A stretch of DNA of 64,000 nucleotides from Atopsyche davidsoni (lineage: Eukaryota > Arthropoda > Insecta > Trichoptera > Hydrobiosidae): positions 1,677,501 to 1,741,500 of the forward strand of contig JAILWY010000004.1 in NCBI GenBank assembly GCA_022113835.1, read 5' to 3'. Each line of letters begins with the position of its first letter. Position 1 is the first letter of the stretch. The position numbers were made by a program, and so were the translations under genes. Below the pieces are notes generated by a model that saw nothing but the letters and a program-made list of their open reading frames with translations, did no database searches and was not told where the DNA came from. This document shows positions 46,940-58,119 of the stretch, one piece after another.

Positions 46940-47170
46940 GGACGTGTACGACATCTTTACGGTCTTCCACCGGATATGTGGAAGACATTTTGGAAGTTGC
47001 ACACCGGCAGCGGAGACATTAACCATTCCGTAACATTTCGATTCCCACGATATTTAAATTTTGGCTTTTTCCAATCAAACCAACATCCAGCAGTGGCTCG
47101 CAGACAACCGACTGACCCAGTATTTTTGTTGGGTAACTCCATGCCCGCCCACAGATCCGACGACACTATT
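46940..47170. other. Mixed-composition block of unknown identity
   Basis: Slightly GC-richer than its surroundings, with frames of about 68 codons on both strands and no recognisable domain. Might be a decayed retroelement piece. Confidence 0.3.
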
Positions 47171-47308
47171 AAGGTGTAATATTCTATAAAAGCTTTTATG
47201 GCTATTCGTTGCTTTTACATCGGCCGAAATCTTCAAAAGGACCATAAAAATACTGTGGGATAATAAATTTAAATACGATATAATAAAGGCTCGCCTACAA
47301 TTACAATT

Positions 47309-47702
47309 TAATGGCTCTACACACGCAGTGATACAACAACCAATAGAGTCCCTTTATCTATCCCCTTTAAGCTAAAAACGGTTACATATCTAACCACCTT
47401 GAGGGTCACTTTTGAAGGTCATACTGCTTATAATAATATTACATACCGTGATTATCAAAAAAAATAATTATAATCCAAAAACACGGAGCTATACAAATCA
47501 CCGTGCGAATGCACTTATCTAAAATCTATTGGAGATTTTTAAAACTTATAAAGCGTGGTTCAAATATTATACGCAGTATGACCCCCAAAAGTGACCTTTA
47601 CGGTGGTTTTACATATGTAACCGTTTTGCCCTATAAAGGGTTAATTGAACAACGCAAAAGAGGACGCTATTGGTTAGTTGCAAGTTGTGTGTAGAGGGCT
47701 TT
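47309..47702. mobile_element. MITE-A, large foldback copy with arms of about 130-140 bp
   Basis: The left arm carries GGCTCTACACACGCAG, AACAACCAATAGAGTCC, AACGGTTACATAT and AGGGTCACTTTTGAAGGTC; the right arm repeats these in reverse order and complement (GACCCCCAAAAGTGACC, ATATGTAACCGTT, GGACGCTATTGGTTAG, GTGTGTAGAGGGC). The arms surround a short unique centre near 47450-47550. A non-coding foldback DNA element; smaller MITE-A copies look like end-only derivatives. Confidence 0.8.
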
Positions 47703-47717
47703 CAAAGAGTATAACCT

Positions 47718-47828
47718 AAAAGCTCCTACACACGTAGCAACAAATCGCGCAATCAACTTGCAGCTAACCAATAACGTCCTACATTTTTGATGTTTTTTAA
47801 ATGGTTTTGCTACGTATGTAGAGGGCTT
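47718..47828. mobile_element. MITE-A family copy
   Basis: About 110 bp between AAAGCTCCTACACACGTAGC and GCTACGTATGTAGAGGGCTT, imperfect inverse partners. The inner part has TTGCAGCTAACCAATAACG and the T-rich block of this family. Directly follows the large copy. Confidence 0.75.
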
Positions 47829-47942
47829 AAAAGGCGGCTTTATTGTTTTGTGTACATTAAATAAAAAAAAATATTTCAAGATTGTTTATTTTCTTTCGTG
47901 TTAATTTACAATAGTTACTTGGGCTTGTCCCCTGGTACCGGC

Positions 47943-48035
47943 ACAGGCTGTGGGCTTACAAGATGTGGCTTAAGTGGTAGCGTATATAGACTTCTATTTA
48001 AGTGGGGAAAAATATGTGTAAAAAAAAGTGTTTGA
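47943..48035 (+). mobile_element. MITE-B family copy
   Basis: Contains GGGCTTACAAGATGTGGC, AAGTGGTAGCGTATATAG and GGGGAAAAATATGTGTAAA as in the other copies. Confidence 0.6.
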
Positions 48036-48114
48036 ACAATAAGCAAGGACTAAATTACAAGGATAAGTATAAAATAAAACAAGATGTTAAGCTGAGTGTA
48101 CAGTAGCTTTCTTA

Positions 48115-48264
48115 AAAGCCTGTACACACGTAGCAATAAATCGAGCCTTCTACATTGCGTTGTTTACTTTGGAAAAAACATAAAAAAACACTCAAAATTA
48201 AAGTACGCTATTGGCTAGCTGCAAGTTAGTGACACGATTTGTTGCTACGTGCTTAGAGGACTTT
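48115..48264. mobile_element. MITE-A family copy, clean ends
   Basis: 150 bp. AAAGCCTGTACACACGTAGC at the left pairs with GCTACGTGCTTAGAGGACTT at the right; the match continues inward through CAATAAATCG / CGATTTGTTG, about 30 bp in total. The inner block has CGCTATTGGCTAGCTGCAAG. No clear target duplication. Confidence 0.8.
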
Positions 48265-48322
48265 ACGTATACTTTACAACTCATATTGCATTTTGGTGCT
48301 TGTATATTTCTTCTTCATCGAG

Positions 48323-48570
48323 TGCCTCTCCTCAGAGGAGGTTGGCGACCATTTCACTCACGCTGAACCAGTGTTCATAGTTTTTTTAAGGGAAAAATAG
48401 TGTTGTGTGTCCTTATTAACAAAACCCAATAGCATTATTATATAATCTCTTCCTTACAAAGCTCTGGCGTTAACTGATGCTTATTACAAGCATTCCATGT
48501 TCACTACTCCATTACCGATCCTTTACACACGCTCAGGGCACACAGTGGCAGCCATGCACAAGCAAGCAGA
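48323..48570 (-). mobile_element. Repeat D, most complete copy
   Basis: Starts at AGTGCCTCTCCTCAGAGGAG and runs through CTGAACCAGTGTTCATAG, CAATAGCATTATTATATAA and CTCTGGCGTTAACTGATG to GCAGCCATGCACAAGCA. This uninterrupted copy shows what the mariner-like element at 39952 interrupted. Confidence 0.7.
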
Positions 48571-48635
48571 GCGGGAGGTAGTCAATGATGGGCATTGTGG
48601 TGAGGGCTCAGAGAGGGCCCCGGGCCCCGAGTTGG

Positions 48636-48705
48636 CGCCGCATGGCTCAGTGGTAGAGAGGATAATGCCTCGACGCACGCCATTGCTTTGAACGACGATT
48701 TGAAA
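48636..48705 (+). repeat. tRNA-derived SINE-like head
   Basis: CATGGCTCAGTGGTAGAGAG matches the A-box region of tRNAs, and a degenerate B box (GCTTTGAACGACG) follows at the right distance. It sits in a GC-rich block directly after repeat D. Single copy in this window. Confidence 0.45.
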
Positions 48706-48789
48706 AAGGATTCCATTTTTAAACAGAGCCAAGCCCCGCCCTCCGTTCCACAAACCGACCAATCACCGGCCGAGCCGCGATACATTTAG

Positions 48790-50480
48790 AATTTAGATAG
48801 TTTCGTATGGTTTTTTTTTTTTTGTTTTTTTTTTACATTGTCTCGGTTTTGAGGCATTCTCGGATAATAATATGTTGAATGTATAAAAGCAATTTATCAC
48901 GCAAACGAAGAAGACGGACTCTTGTGTCTTCATAAAGGTGATTTTATAAAATACAAAACTGTTATTTTAAATATTACTGCCACCTGTGTGCGGAAAATTT
49001 AAAATGTGCATTCAATGCATCCTTTATATTATTAATTACAAAATATACCTGTTTTAATATGATAATATTTTAGAATTAATTTTCAATAAATATGTATATT
49101 TAATATCGCATATTATAAATAGAATTAAGCACGTAAAAAGCGTACACCGTTATAATGACGTAAATAAAGATAATTATCTAAATAAAAACGTATATGACTA
49201 GTTTTTATGTTATTTTATTATTTGAGGTTTGGCAAGTATAAAATACATGACTAATAAGATATTTATAAATAAACGTATAGATTTTAAGACACGCGTGTAT
49301 TTTAATCGTTATATGCAAGTGTGTATCAATTTTACCTGTTTATTGTATATATTTTAATAATGCGTGCATAATTGCTTGCATGACATTTCGTTCAAATTAT
49401 TTGCAACAAAATAAAATAAGAGTGTAAAAAACATTTTTATCAAATAGATTAAAATAAGTTTTTTTTTGTTTTTGATAAATATAATAAAAAATACAAAGGT
49501 ACTAACTTTCATTGAAGAATCAAAGCGTGATTTTTATTTTACCCCCATATCAAATAATTGTTATGGAAATTTTCAATGCTCGAACACCATCTATTAAATA
49601 TACCATAAATGTATATACAACTTTGTATTAAATATATAAAGTTTAATGGACGATATCTACTAGAGAACGCCATCTGTTTATACTTCTATATATTTTTTAC
49701 ATTTTCTAATACGCAAATTTGTCCAAATCTAGCGAGAATAATTTTTATGTCTGCTTGTATTAAAAAAATGACAACGTCAATCGACTGTCAGATAATGGTC
49801 TCGCACATGTTGGCAACAATCTACCACGTGTGTCGAGCCGTGGCGTGCGATAAAGGCACGCAATGAATGCAAGGCTGCATGATAATGCTGTTTATTTTAT
49901 ACTATTAAGAACCATGGCACTGTTTCTTTTTTTTAAGACTAAATACATATATAAAATATGACATGCGATGCGTTAAATTTTATGTAATCATATTATCAAA
50001 CGACCATGAAAAATTATTAAAAAATAATAATAATTTGTTTGTTTAGATAATTAATTTATTGCTTTACCGCACGCCACGCATAAGAATAGTATCGAAAAAG
50101 CACTAAAAAAAGATTATATTCTATACATCCATATGGGTCTCCGCTTTCGTACGTAAAGTTGTTATCTACATTCTATCACAGACGGCGAGTTCAAAAGCCA
50201 TCCAGCTTGCCATGCGATCCAAATAGATTTTTCTTACGTTTTGTATAAAAAAAATATTTACATCCGGTCACAAATTTAGTTTAAGCACTTGAAACCTTGC
50301 TCTGTTATCAGGCATGAAGAATTTCATTATGATTTTAATTAAAAAATAATCATTGCAAGCATTAAGTTCATGAAATTTAATTTATTGCGTTGTTACCTCT
50401 AATAGCGTGGTACAAATAATCGTATCAATAAGAACGAAAATCGATTGCGGTTATTTAATATTGCATGTAAAATAAAAATA
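48790..50480. other. Intergenic AT-rich DNA, nothing recognised
   Basis: T-rich runs near 48810-48832 and AT-rich DNA beyond. An 85-codon frame at 49609-49863 has no domain. Confidence 0.5.
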
Positions 50481-50489
50481 AAATATTTC

Positions 50490-51105
50490 TTCTTCTTAAG
50501 CCTCTCCTTACATGAGATTGGTGGCAATTTCATCGAAAATATCTCTATCGTAGGCCAGTCTCACCGATTCGGGCGCACTTCCGATTTCCAGCCGCTGGCG
50601 CAAATTCCGCATCCACGTAAACTTCACCCTTCCAATGCCCATTTTTCTTTATATTTTTCCTTGGATAATCAGCTGGAGGATGCTATATTTATTAAAATGT
50701 GGCTAAAATAGGAGATTTTCCGCTTCTTTACCAACGTCAGGAGTGCTCTTCCTTTGCGCATTCTGTGCAAGGGTTTTTCTCTTTTTCTTCAAATTCTGTG
50801 GCTCTCTCATTTGTGTCGCGCTCAACCCATGGTATTTTAAGGGTTCTCCTGTATAGCCACATTTCAAAGGCCTCAATTCTTGAAAATAGATTAAATTCGA
50901 TTAATTCGATTAGGCCCACCACTATATGTGAAATACACGCATACTCGGCTTCGGGTCGGGTTTTGTTGCATTTTGAGGTACAATGGTCACGATTAAGCCT
51001 AGTTTCCCGTTTCCAGGTGATTCCATGAGTTTCGATCCGCCTGTACATCTGCGGTTCACGGAAATCACGCCGTGACAAATGACACGTGCGATCATCCCAC
51101 ACTGT
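50490..51105 (-). mobile_element. LINE-X reverse-transcriptase tail and 3' end relic
   Basis: The minus strand reads SRIEAFEMWLYRRTLKIPWV near 50810-50880, the typical C-terminal region of a non-LTR reverse transcriptase, then the tail with GCATCCTCCAGCTGATTATCC, AAGTTTACGTGG, GTGAGACTGGCC and GAAATTGCCACCAATCTC, ending with a CT-rich strand (TTCTTCTTCTTAAGCC on the + strand). Upstream coding is doubtful and frameshifted. Confidence 0.75.
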
Positions 51106-51109
51106 TTTG

Positions 51110-52140
51110 CGTTCAGTGCATGAATTGTGTCGCTATATTGAAAATCACCATTAGTGTACAATCGTTTGTACTCTTCCCAAACGAAAGTAAAAGTCGAAGC
51201 GAAGAGAAATCGAGTTTTATTCATCGCGTGATTCGAATCGATAAATTTAATGGGTTTTCGATTATTTTTTGTGCTGCGAGCTATATTCTAGCTACAGAAC
51301 TACATTTAGTATTAAAAAATAATAAAAACAATATTTTTAGTAAATCAAATGTCATATCTAGACCACAAGTATTTTTTTTAAATTTTTTATATAATCAACT
51401 GTAGTATTGAATTTTGTAATATTTTTCAATAGTTTTTCAACAATTTTACATACCATATTTAATTAAAGGAAAAAAATTATATTTCACTTAGTTTATAATT
51501 GACTTTAATCGATTTTAGACGACTCGCTTTAAAGGTTTATTCAAAATTCTTTAAAAAATTATTTAGACGTCGATTATCAATCGAATATTCGATTATCACC
51601 AAGACAGTTTTATTCACGAGCAAAGACAGAAAAATACTTCATAATGGTTTTATTTTTCATTTTTTTTTAATTTTCCGCACGATTGAGTTGCCATTACAAT
51701 AGTATTGCGCAACTTTATTATTTTATTCTATCTGTGACTAATTAGCAATGAGTTTAAGCCTAGATTACTCTTCGAACAATACTCGTTTACACAAGAACTG
51801 GCATTATGTCAATACCAACAGGGCTCGGTTTATTTTTATTATTCCACATTAACAGCAAGAATGTTTTATCACGTGGATGGCAAATCACAAAAACAATTGT
51901 CGTAGTAATTGCCTTATAATTTAATAGTGCTTTATAATTTTTTTTAAAACTTTTTTGTTAGTAATATATTTATCATACTTCCTCGTCGTGACTTCACGAG
52001 CTGTAGACATCTATACTAATGCAATCTTCTAAGGAATCCATAATCACACCTAATACTACCTCATAATACTGAGATAGTACGAGGCTTCAAAGAAAGAGGC
52101 TGACAAGTATATATCATCAAAAAATGACAGTGTTTGGTTT
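51110..52140. other. Intergenic AT-rich DNA, nothing recognised
   Basis: No credible gene. Frames at 51072-51401 and 51499-51699 lack domains. Confidence 0.5.
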
Positions 52141-52143
52141 ATA

Positions 52144-52203
52144 AAAGCCTCAACACACGTCGCAGCAGTGGCATGATTTGTTGTGACGTGTGTAGAGGCC
52201 TTT
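52144..52203. mobile_element. MITE-A minimal hairpin
   Basis: 60 bp: AAAGCCTCAACACACGTCGC pairs with GTGACGTGTGTAGAGGCCTT; only about 10 bp lie between. A further partial copy follows at 52227-52330 (TTACACACGCAAC, then GTGTCCTTTTATTTTGGGTG). Confidence 0.75.
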
Positions 52204-52374
52204 AATTATAATAACAAATCGTATATAAAGAAGTTAAAGTTGTTACACACGCAACGACCCACTTTGCGACCGATTTAAATAGTGTCCTTTTATTTTGGGT
52301 GTAATTTTTTTATGGCTTTGCCTGAGTAAAAAACGCAAATCATTGCGTCCAAATTATCTAGTCCTTAGTTATTT

Positions 52375-52475
52375 ATTTAAAAAGGGTTTTTCACACATAT
52401 TTTCCCTACATAACTCAATAACGAAAATAAAGAAATATATACCTTGTAAGCCCCACAACCACAGCCATAAGAACT
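52375..52475 (-). mobile_element. MITE-B family copy
   Basis: Inverse of the copies at 46783 and 47943: AAAGGGTTTTTCACACATAT, TTTCCCTACATAACTC, then CCTTGTAAGCCCCACAAC. Confidence 0.65.
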
Positions 52476-52584
52476 ATTGTAAATTTACTAAAAAAATAAT
52501 AAAAGGTGTGTTTACTTGACGCGGTAAGATTTTTTTTCCGGCATTTTTTATTTGAATACACTTAGTATTTTTGTATGGAGATAT

Positions 52585-52905
52585 AACCCTGAAATCTCGA
52601 CGGAGATTTACTAAATGTTATGTCGTCTCAGTTCTCTTTTATGGAGTCGAATCTTGGACATTCAACACAGCTACTATGCGAAGAATTGAGAATGTGGCTG
52701 TAAAGGTTGACGTTGGTAAAGAAGCGAAAGGCCTTCTGTTTTGGTCACATTTTTCGCAACAATGAGTATGGCATCCTCCAGCTGATTGTCCAAGGAAAAA
52801 TCTAAAAAAAGGGGAGCATTGGAAGAAGAAGTTTACGTGGAAAATATTCGAGGAAATGGCCACCAACCTCCCATGAAGAGAAGCAACAGAAGATGTATTT
52901 AAACT
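52585..52905 (+). mobile_element. LINE-X reverse-transcriptase C-terminal relic
   Basis: Encodes KSRRRFTKCYVVSVLFYGVE, SWTFNTATMRRIE at 52590-52690, the conserved tail of non-LTR reverse transcriptases, then a 3' part with ATCCTCCAGCTGATTGTCC and GAGGAAATGGCCACCAACC. Sense copy of the relics at 19465, 24610 and 50490. Confidence 0.8.
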
Positions 52906-52909
52906 CTAG

Positions 52910-53325
52910 TACTCTCGGTCAAAAATATTGAATACTCGAATACTGTTGGTCTTTTATTTTTATTTTATGTCTTGCATGTCACTTGCTTATCTGCCTTCGG
53001 ATATAACCCTGTGCCGGCGTGTCTAGCATTTGCAATCCACAGCTGACTTTCATTGAGGCGTATCCTCGCACAGTCGCACCGCGGCGGAGCTCTTCAGTCC
53101 CTCTGAGAGCTTCCTTCAGTAAGCAGTGCACTGTGGGCACATGACAAAAAAAATAATAATAACAAGCCTTAAAAATTTAAATATATTTTTAATACACTGT
53201 GCAACTATAAAGTGTTAATTTTAAAAACAAAAAAAAATATTTTTTTTCAAAATTGTTAACAAGAAAAATATAAACGTAAGTAGTATCAATACTTTACCAA
53301 TGACACTTGAAACAATGTTGTTTTA
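52910..53325. other. Spacer with a GC-richer block
   Basis: 52980-53145 is more GC-rich than its surroundings, without a recognised gene or repeat partner in the window. Confidence 0.35.
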
Positions 53326-53330
53326 TAATA

Positions 53331-53865
53331 CGGGGTGTCCAAAGAGAGTATCGGGTATTTGTTAGTACTGTAAACTAAAAACTACTTGTAATCAAGTATT
53401 TTTTTTATTGTTGATTGAAAAAATACAAAATGGAAAATTATTTCGAAAAGATGGTGTTATCCAAATGGTGACCGTTACGCTGCAGGGACTCTTCTAATCT
53501 GGAACAAAGATTGCTGATAACACGCTGACACATAGCCCTCGATATTGCTGCCATTTCTGACCTGATGTTTTGTTTCAATTCTGTTAGGTTCGTCGGATTA
53601 TTCTCATAAACCCTACTTTTAAGGTATCCCCATACGGGCTTCTGGGAGGCCAGTTGATGTTACCTCTACGTAAAATGACCTTTTTAGGGAATAATTCGTT
53701 AACAGCTTCAATTGATTGATTGGATGTATGGCAAGTGGTCTTGTTGGAAGCACGTTCTTGAGTTGAAACCTTGAAACTCCTGCAACTCTGGGCCCAAAAA
53801 TTTTCGCAGATTATCTCAATAACGGCCACCAAAACAAATACCCGATACTCTTTTTGGACACCCTA
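53331..53865 (-). mobile_element. Mariner-like element, internally deleted (copy 5)
   Basis: 535 bp with ends CGGGGTGTCCAAAGAGAG and TCTTTTTGGACACCCTA beside TA. The minus strand has ICCENFWAQSCRSFKVST-like coding followed by CHTSNQSIEAVNELFPKKVI and a small deletion that removes the DLSPLDYF block. Its right-end junction (TACCCGATACTC preceded by AACAAA) differs from copies 1, 3 and 4, so it retains slightly more of the terminal repeat. Confidence 0.82.
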
Positions 53866-53948
53866 TATAATGTAATATTAACGTTTGCTGAGAATCGTAT
53901 TATCAGCAGTGTAATGAAAATATTTATACCGGACAAGTAGGACGCGAT

Positions 53949-54034
53949 CGAAACTTTGGGCCCAAAAATTTTTGCAGCATATCGCAATAACGGTCACTAT
54001 TCACATTCACCCGATACTCTTTTTGGACACCCTG
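53949..54034 (-). mobile_element. Mariner-like element, end fragment (copy 6)
   Basis: 86 bp of the right end: TTTGGGCCCAAAAATTTTTG, GCAATAACGGTCACTATTC and the terminal repeat GGACACCCTG beside TA. Same junction as copies 1, 3 and 4. Confidence 0.8.
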
Positions 54035-54084
54035 TATATTGTGTAATAATATAGTGTAATTAAATATTTTACCCTTGAAATACC

Positions 54085-54165
54085 ATAAACACTGGATCAG
54101 CATGAGTATATGCTCAGTGAAATGGTTACCGACCTCCTCTTGGAGGAGAGGCACTTGTTGAAAAT
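54085..54165 (+). mobile_element. Repeat D / LINE-like 3' end, sense fragment
   Basis: AACACTGGATCAGCATGAG, ATATGCTCAGTGAAATGG and GAGGAGAGGCACTTG. Inverse of the copies at 39785 and 48323. Confidence 0.6.
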
Positions 54166-54579
54166 GTATAAAACGGGTTTTGTTTAAACAAAAATTGTAT
54201 TTGAAGTTGATTGAATATTAAATAGATCCGTATTATTGTTTTATTTTCAAAAAACATACGTGCGCTGATAAATATAGTAGATTAACGCTATTTGTTAAAA
54301 TATGATTTGTCTACAACATCAAAAAGCTTATACGTTTTTGCTGATTATTGTGATTTGTTAGATTCTGAGGTATTGAGGCACATCAATTGATTTGAGTTCA
54401 GACGTCTCGACCCGGGGATTGTAGTCATCTTCAAGGACTGATAAAACTAAGAAACGTCGAGTGTTATAAGGCATCGAAAAAAATACATTAACTTTCGTGA
54501 TTATTTATTAGTCAATGAGCTATGTTACAATACTTTATACTGTATATATGCGGTATACTTCTGCCCCCTGATCCTGCGA

Positions 54580-54700
54580 GTAGGTTATGGGGCTTACAAT
54601 GGTGTGTCTTAGGTGGTAGCATACATGAGGTTTTTTTTAGTTTTTAATTATGTTGTGTTGAGAGGAAAATATGAAAAACCATTCTAGCATGAATATGCGA
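54580..54700 (+). mobile_element. MITE-B family copy
   Basis: GGGGCTTACAATGGTGTG, TTAGGTGGTAGCATACATG and GAGGAAAATATGAAAAACC in the family order. Confidence 0.55.
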
Positions 54701-57225
54701 ACCACTCCAAAATCCTGGGCATTTGAAAGTGAGCGAACCTCTCCGAGCGTTGGACTTAGCACTCAACATTTTCATCGGAAATATTTAGCCGAGTCAGAGA
54801 GCATTTTGTAAACCGGAGAAGATCTATCGATCGAATGGCCCTAATGTAATTAATGGCAGCATTAAAATTCCAGATGTGGTTGACAAATCTGAAAGACGGA
54901 TTTAAAAAACAGATGTTGTTCAATTAACCTACATAATTGATACAAAAATTAATTAACCCAAAGCGCTTTACACAATGCAATACCAACAACTATTTTTCCG
55001 GCGTAGAAAAAAACAGAACAAAGAATGTAGCCTAGTAGGATATTTGATCGGAAATAATGACTAGTGGCGATTTGTTGTTGTAATTTCTTCGTATTCAATA
55101 TTGTTCTCTTTTGTGTTATTTACTTTTACTGAGTTTTAATGCTATCTACGGTTCATTCAGAATCGAAAAAACACAAACAACTCAATGGCTCCACAATTTG
55201 TTTTGTTTGAGATTGCTTTTGCCTTTTAAGTGTCTGAGCTTCTCTTGAACGCGAATGCGCTCACAAACAAAAATAATCATAATCTCTTAGCCAGTTGATG
55301 TTTTTAATCTTTGTAAACATGGAGTATCACAAATTACATCTGTTTATTTTAGACTATGTGTTGACAAAGTGGGTTGTACATTTCACCAGTGGAGGTTGAA
55401 ACCTTTCAGAGACTTCAGAACAGAACAATAAAAACACAGAGCCATAATGTCAGCAAGCTCGATGTTAGCGATTCATGACAAACATACGTATTCCTTAGTA
55501 CCTAACCTCATAAATAAACGCTATAGATGTAAGCAGATATTTGTGATCCAGGGGAAGTACCGATGCTTTGTTTTAAAATCACGGGTATTCCCATGAATCT
55601 TACGTTTCTCATAGACAAGTGATTGACTTTTTCTGTTAGTCATTTTGAAATAAACCATTTTTTTCCAGAGTGTAATTTATAAAAACTTATTAGGTGTAAC
55701 AAAAAAAAACATTTGAGACGTTGTTATATAAATATTCAAAATAAAATACTTTTGTGATTTTTCGCATGTTTTATTCTAAAATACCACAGTATTTTATTTC
55801 GTCTGATTTGCTTAATTTTTTCATTTGCATTTTTATTCAACATACAAGCATCGCATTAACGATTTGATTTTTAAAAGCAACGATTATGTTTATTGATGAT
55901 ATACAAACAAAATAAAATGCATAAAAAATCGTTAATAATATATTCGTAGACAAATTGAATGAGAAGAACCTACGAGAAATACGTGTATTCTTGATTTCAT
56001 TAAATGCGAGTTTTATTATTTTGTTTTCGAATACAAGAGTTTGTGAACATGTTTTTATATTTAACACATATTTTTCTTTACACAAACTCAAAAAAAAACC
56101 GTTGCACGCTACTCTTGTAAACCCCAAAACTTGCGCGCAGGACCAAGTGATGCAATAAACGCAGACACAGCCCTAACGACTATCGCAAATTAATATAAAA
56201 TAAATTAAATTAATATGAATTATTTTATTATGTACTTGAATAAAAGGAGTACAAGATTATTCATGACGACCCATTTACCATGGGTGTTGAATAAAATGCG
56301 GCCTTGGTCGTGAAATGCACGTTTCCTCAAAGAAACGCTTCGGTTTATCATAAAGTATGTGTGTCATTGTCTATGGCCCCCGCCCGACGTTCAAATGTTT
56401 TGACAGCTAGGCCTGTTGCCATGTTTTTTTTCATTATCATGACCATCGCCTCGACAACAGTTAATAAAATTATAATTATAATAGAAGTCAGTGATATGTA
56501 ATAAACCGCGATGTAGTGTTTTATTTAATGACTGTGATTAAAATGCCCGTTTATTTCAATAATGTCGTAAAAGTGAGATATCCGCGTCGCAAATCCGCCT
56601 CTAGTGTCAATTTTATTGCGAAAATACAACAAATGAATGTCGATTAATTCCTGTAAAAATAATAATTTTAATATTTGTCGAATCGGTGACTATTTTTTAA
56701 CATGTTTACTGTCTGGTTTAGCGCAGCACAACAAAAAAAATATTGATCTGTCTCCATTTATTGGTTTTCATATTAGCATTATTAGCAAAAAACATATTTT
56801 TCAAACACTGCAATAGAAGTATTTATATTATACTTAATATTTATGAAATGTTATATTATACGTTATAATATATAAAAAAAAGCACACCGTGTCATTCGAT
56901 TGAGAGGTTATTGTTAGCTCTAAAAGGAAATGTTTTAATGAATAACAAATGCAATGCTTATGACATTTTGTTGATAAGTAACAACGCAAGGCCAAAGTTC
57001 GTCCATCCAAATATGTTCTACAAAGGTCGATTGATGGCCACGGTTTGTACGGTACAATATTGTATTCACATCACATATTTATATAACAATGGCAAAGACC
57101 TATATGTTACCCATAGTAATGAATTTGCTCAACAAAATATAGAATAATTACTAAGATATTTACATTCTTTAGAAAGTGTTGTATTGAATTAGATTATCAA
57201 AGCAGCCTCATAAATTTTTAATTCC
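54700..57225. other. Intergenic DNA without a supported gene
   Basis: An inverse MITE-B trace occurs near 56105-56170. Frames at 55837-56158 and 56911-57144 have no domain; the latter (78 codons) looks less biased than most but is unrecognised. Confidence 0.4.
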
Positions 57226-57249
57226 ACAACTGCTTGCATTTGTATCAGA

Positions 57250-58010
57250 AGATGCTATCACAATTTGCATACAACAATCTATCTTCCGTTTTAATCTTAC
57301 ATTTGCAAATATTGACCTCTACAATATATTTAATGTTATCTCTAGCTATATTAAAAAAAGATATCATTGTTTGACGATTTTGATTTGAAATTTTGAAAAC
57401 CTACCTCTTGTTTTGATTTCATAATTATTAGAATGACCTCATGTCAACGGTTGGTATAATTTAAAAATTTGCTGTCTACCTATTGTCGCTGTATCTGTGT
57501 TAAGTAACATTTTTTATTTTAAATTTCTGCAACTGCTATTTTTTATTTTGATTTCACATTTATAAGTAATGATGTAACCTCATAACAATATGCTTTAATA
57601 TACATACATTGGGTATATTCAAAATCTAAATTTACTATTCCTTGGGAGACCTGCTAAGGTGCATTTCTAATTTACCGCTTCTGCAATTGCTATCTTTTAT
57701 TTTGATTTCGTATTTATATGTAATAACCTAAGGGGTAAACCTATATTAAGCATATTAAAAAAAATTATTTACCAGATACTCTCATTGGGAGTGACATTTT
57801 TTTATTTTAAATTAATAAACAATGACCTTCAACATATATCTAATGATATCTATAGTTTTATTTAAAATGTTGTTCCCTACTTATCGTCATGTGTATAATA
57901 CCTGTTATGTGACATTATTGATTTAAAATTTTTGCAATCTCTATTGACTTAATTTCCCATTTATAACAATGACCTCTAAACTATACCTAATGATATCCAT
58001 ACGTAGATTT
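57250..58010 (+). repeat. Decayed tandem array, period about 140 bp
   Basis: GACCTC or TAACCT anchors at 57314, 57435, 57575, 57724, 57824 and 57971 are preceded by TTTTGATTTCACATTTAT-type and CTGCAATTGCTAT-type blocks. Intervals are 121, 140, 149, 100 and 147 bp. Strongly diverged. Confidence 0.65.
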
Positions 58011-58052
58011 AAATCTGTTTTTTAGTTATCGCATTGTATATATTGCTTATCG

Positions 58053-58118
58053 TCTTGTGATCCAGTGGTCAGCACACCTACTTACCGAATATCAAGTTAT
58101 AGATTCAAATCTAGTTTG
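58053..58118 (+). repeat. Decayed tRNA-like SINE head
   Basis: TGTGATCCAGTGGTCAGCAC resembles a D arm with A box, and AGATTCAAATCTAG a B box. Directly abuts the tandem array. Confidence 0.4.
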
Positions 58119-58119
58119 A

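Noticed and set aside
56911..57147. A small host gene (78 codons)
   Set aside because: No domain, signal or splice evidence; cannot be separated from a chance frame.
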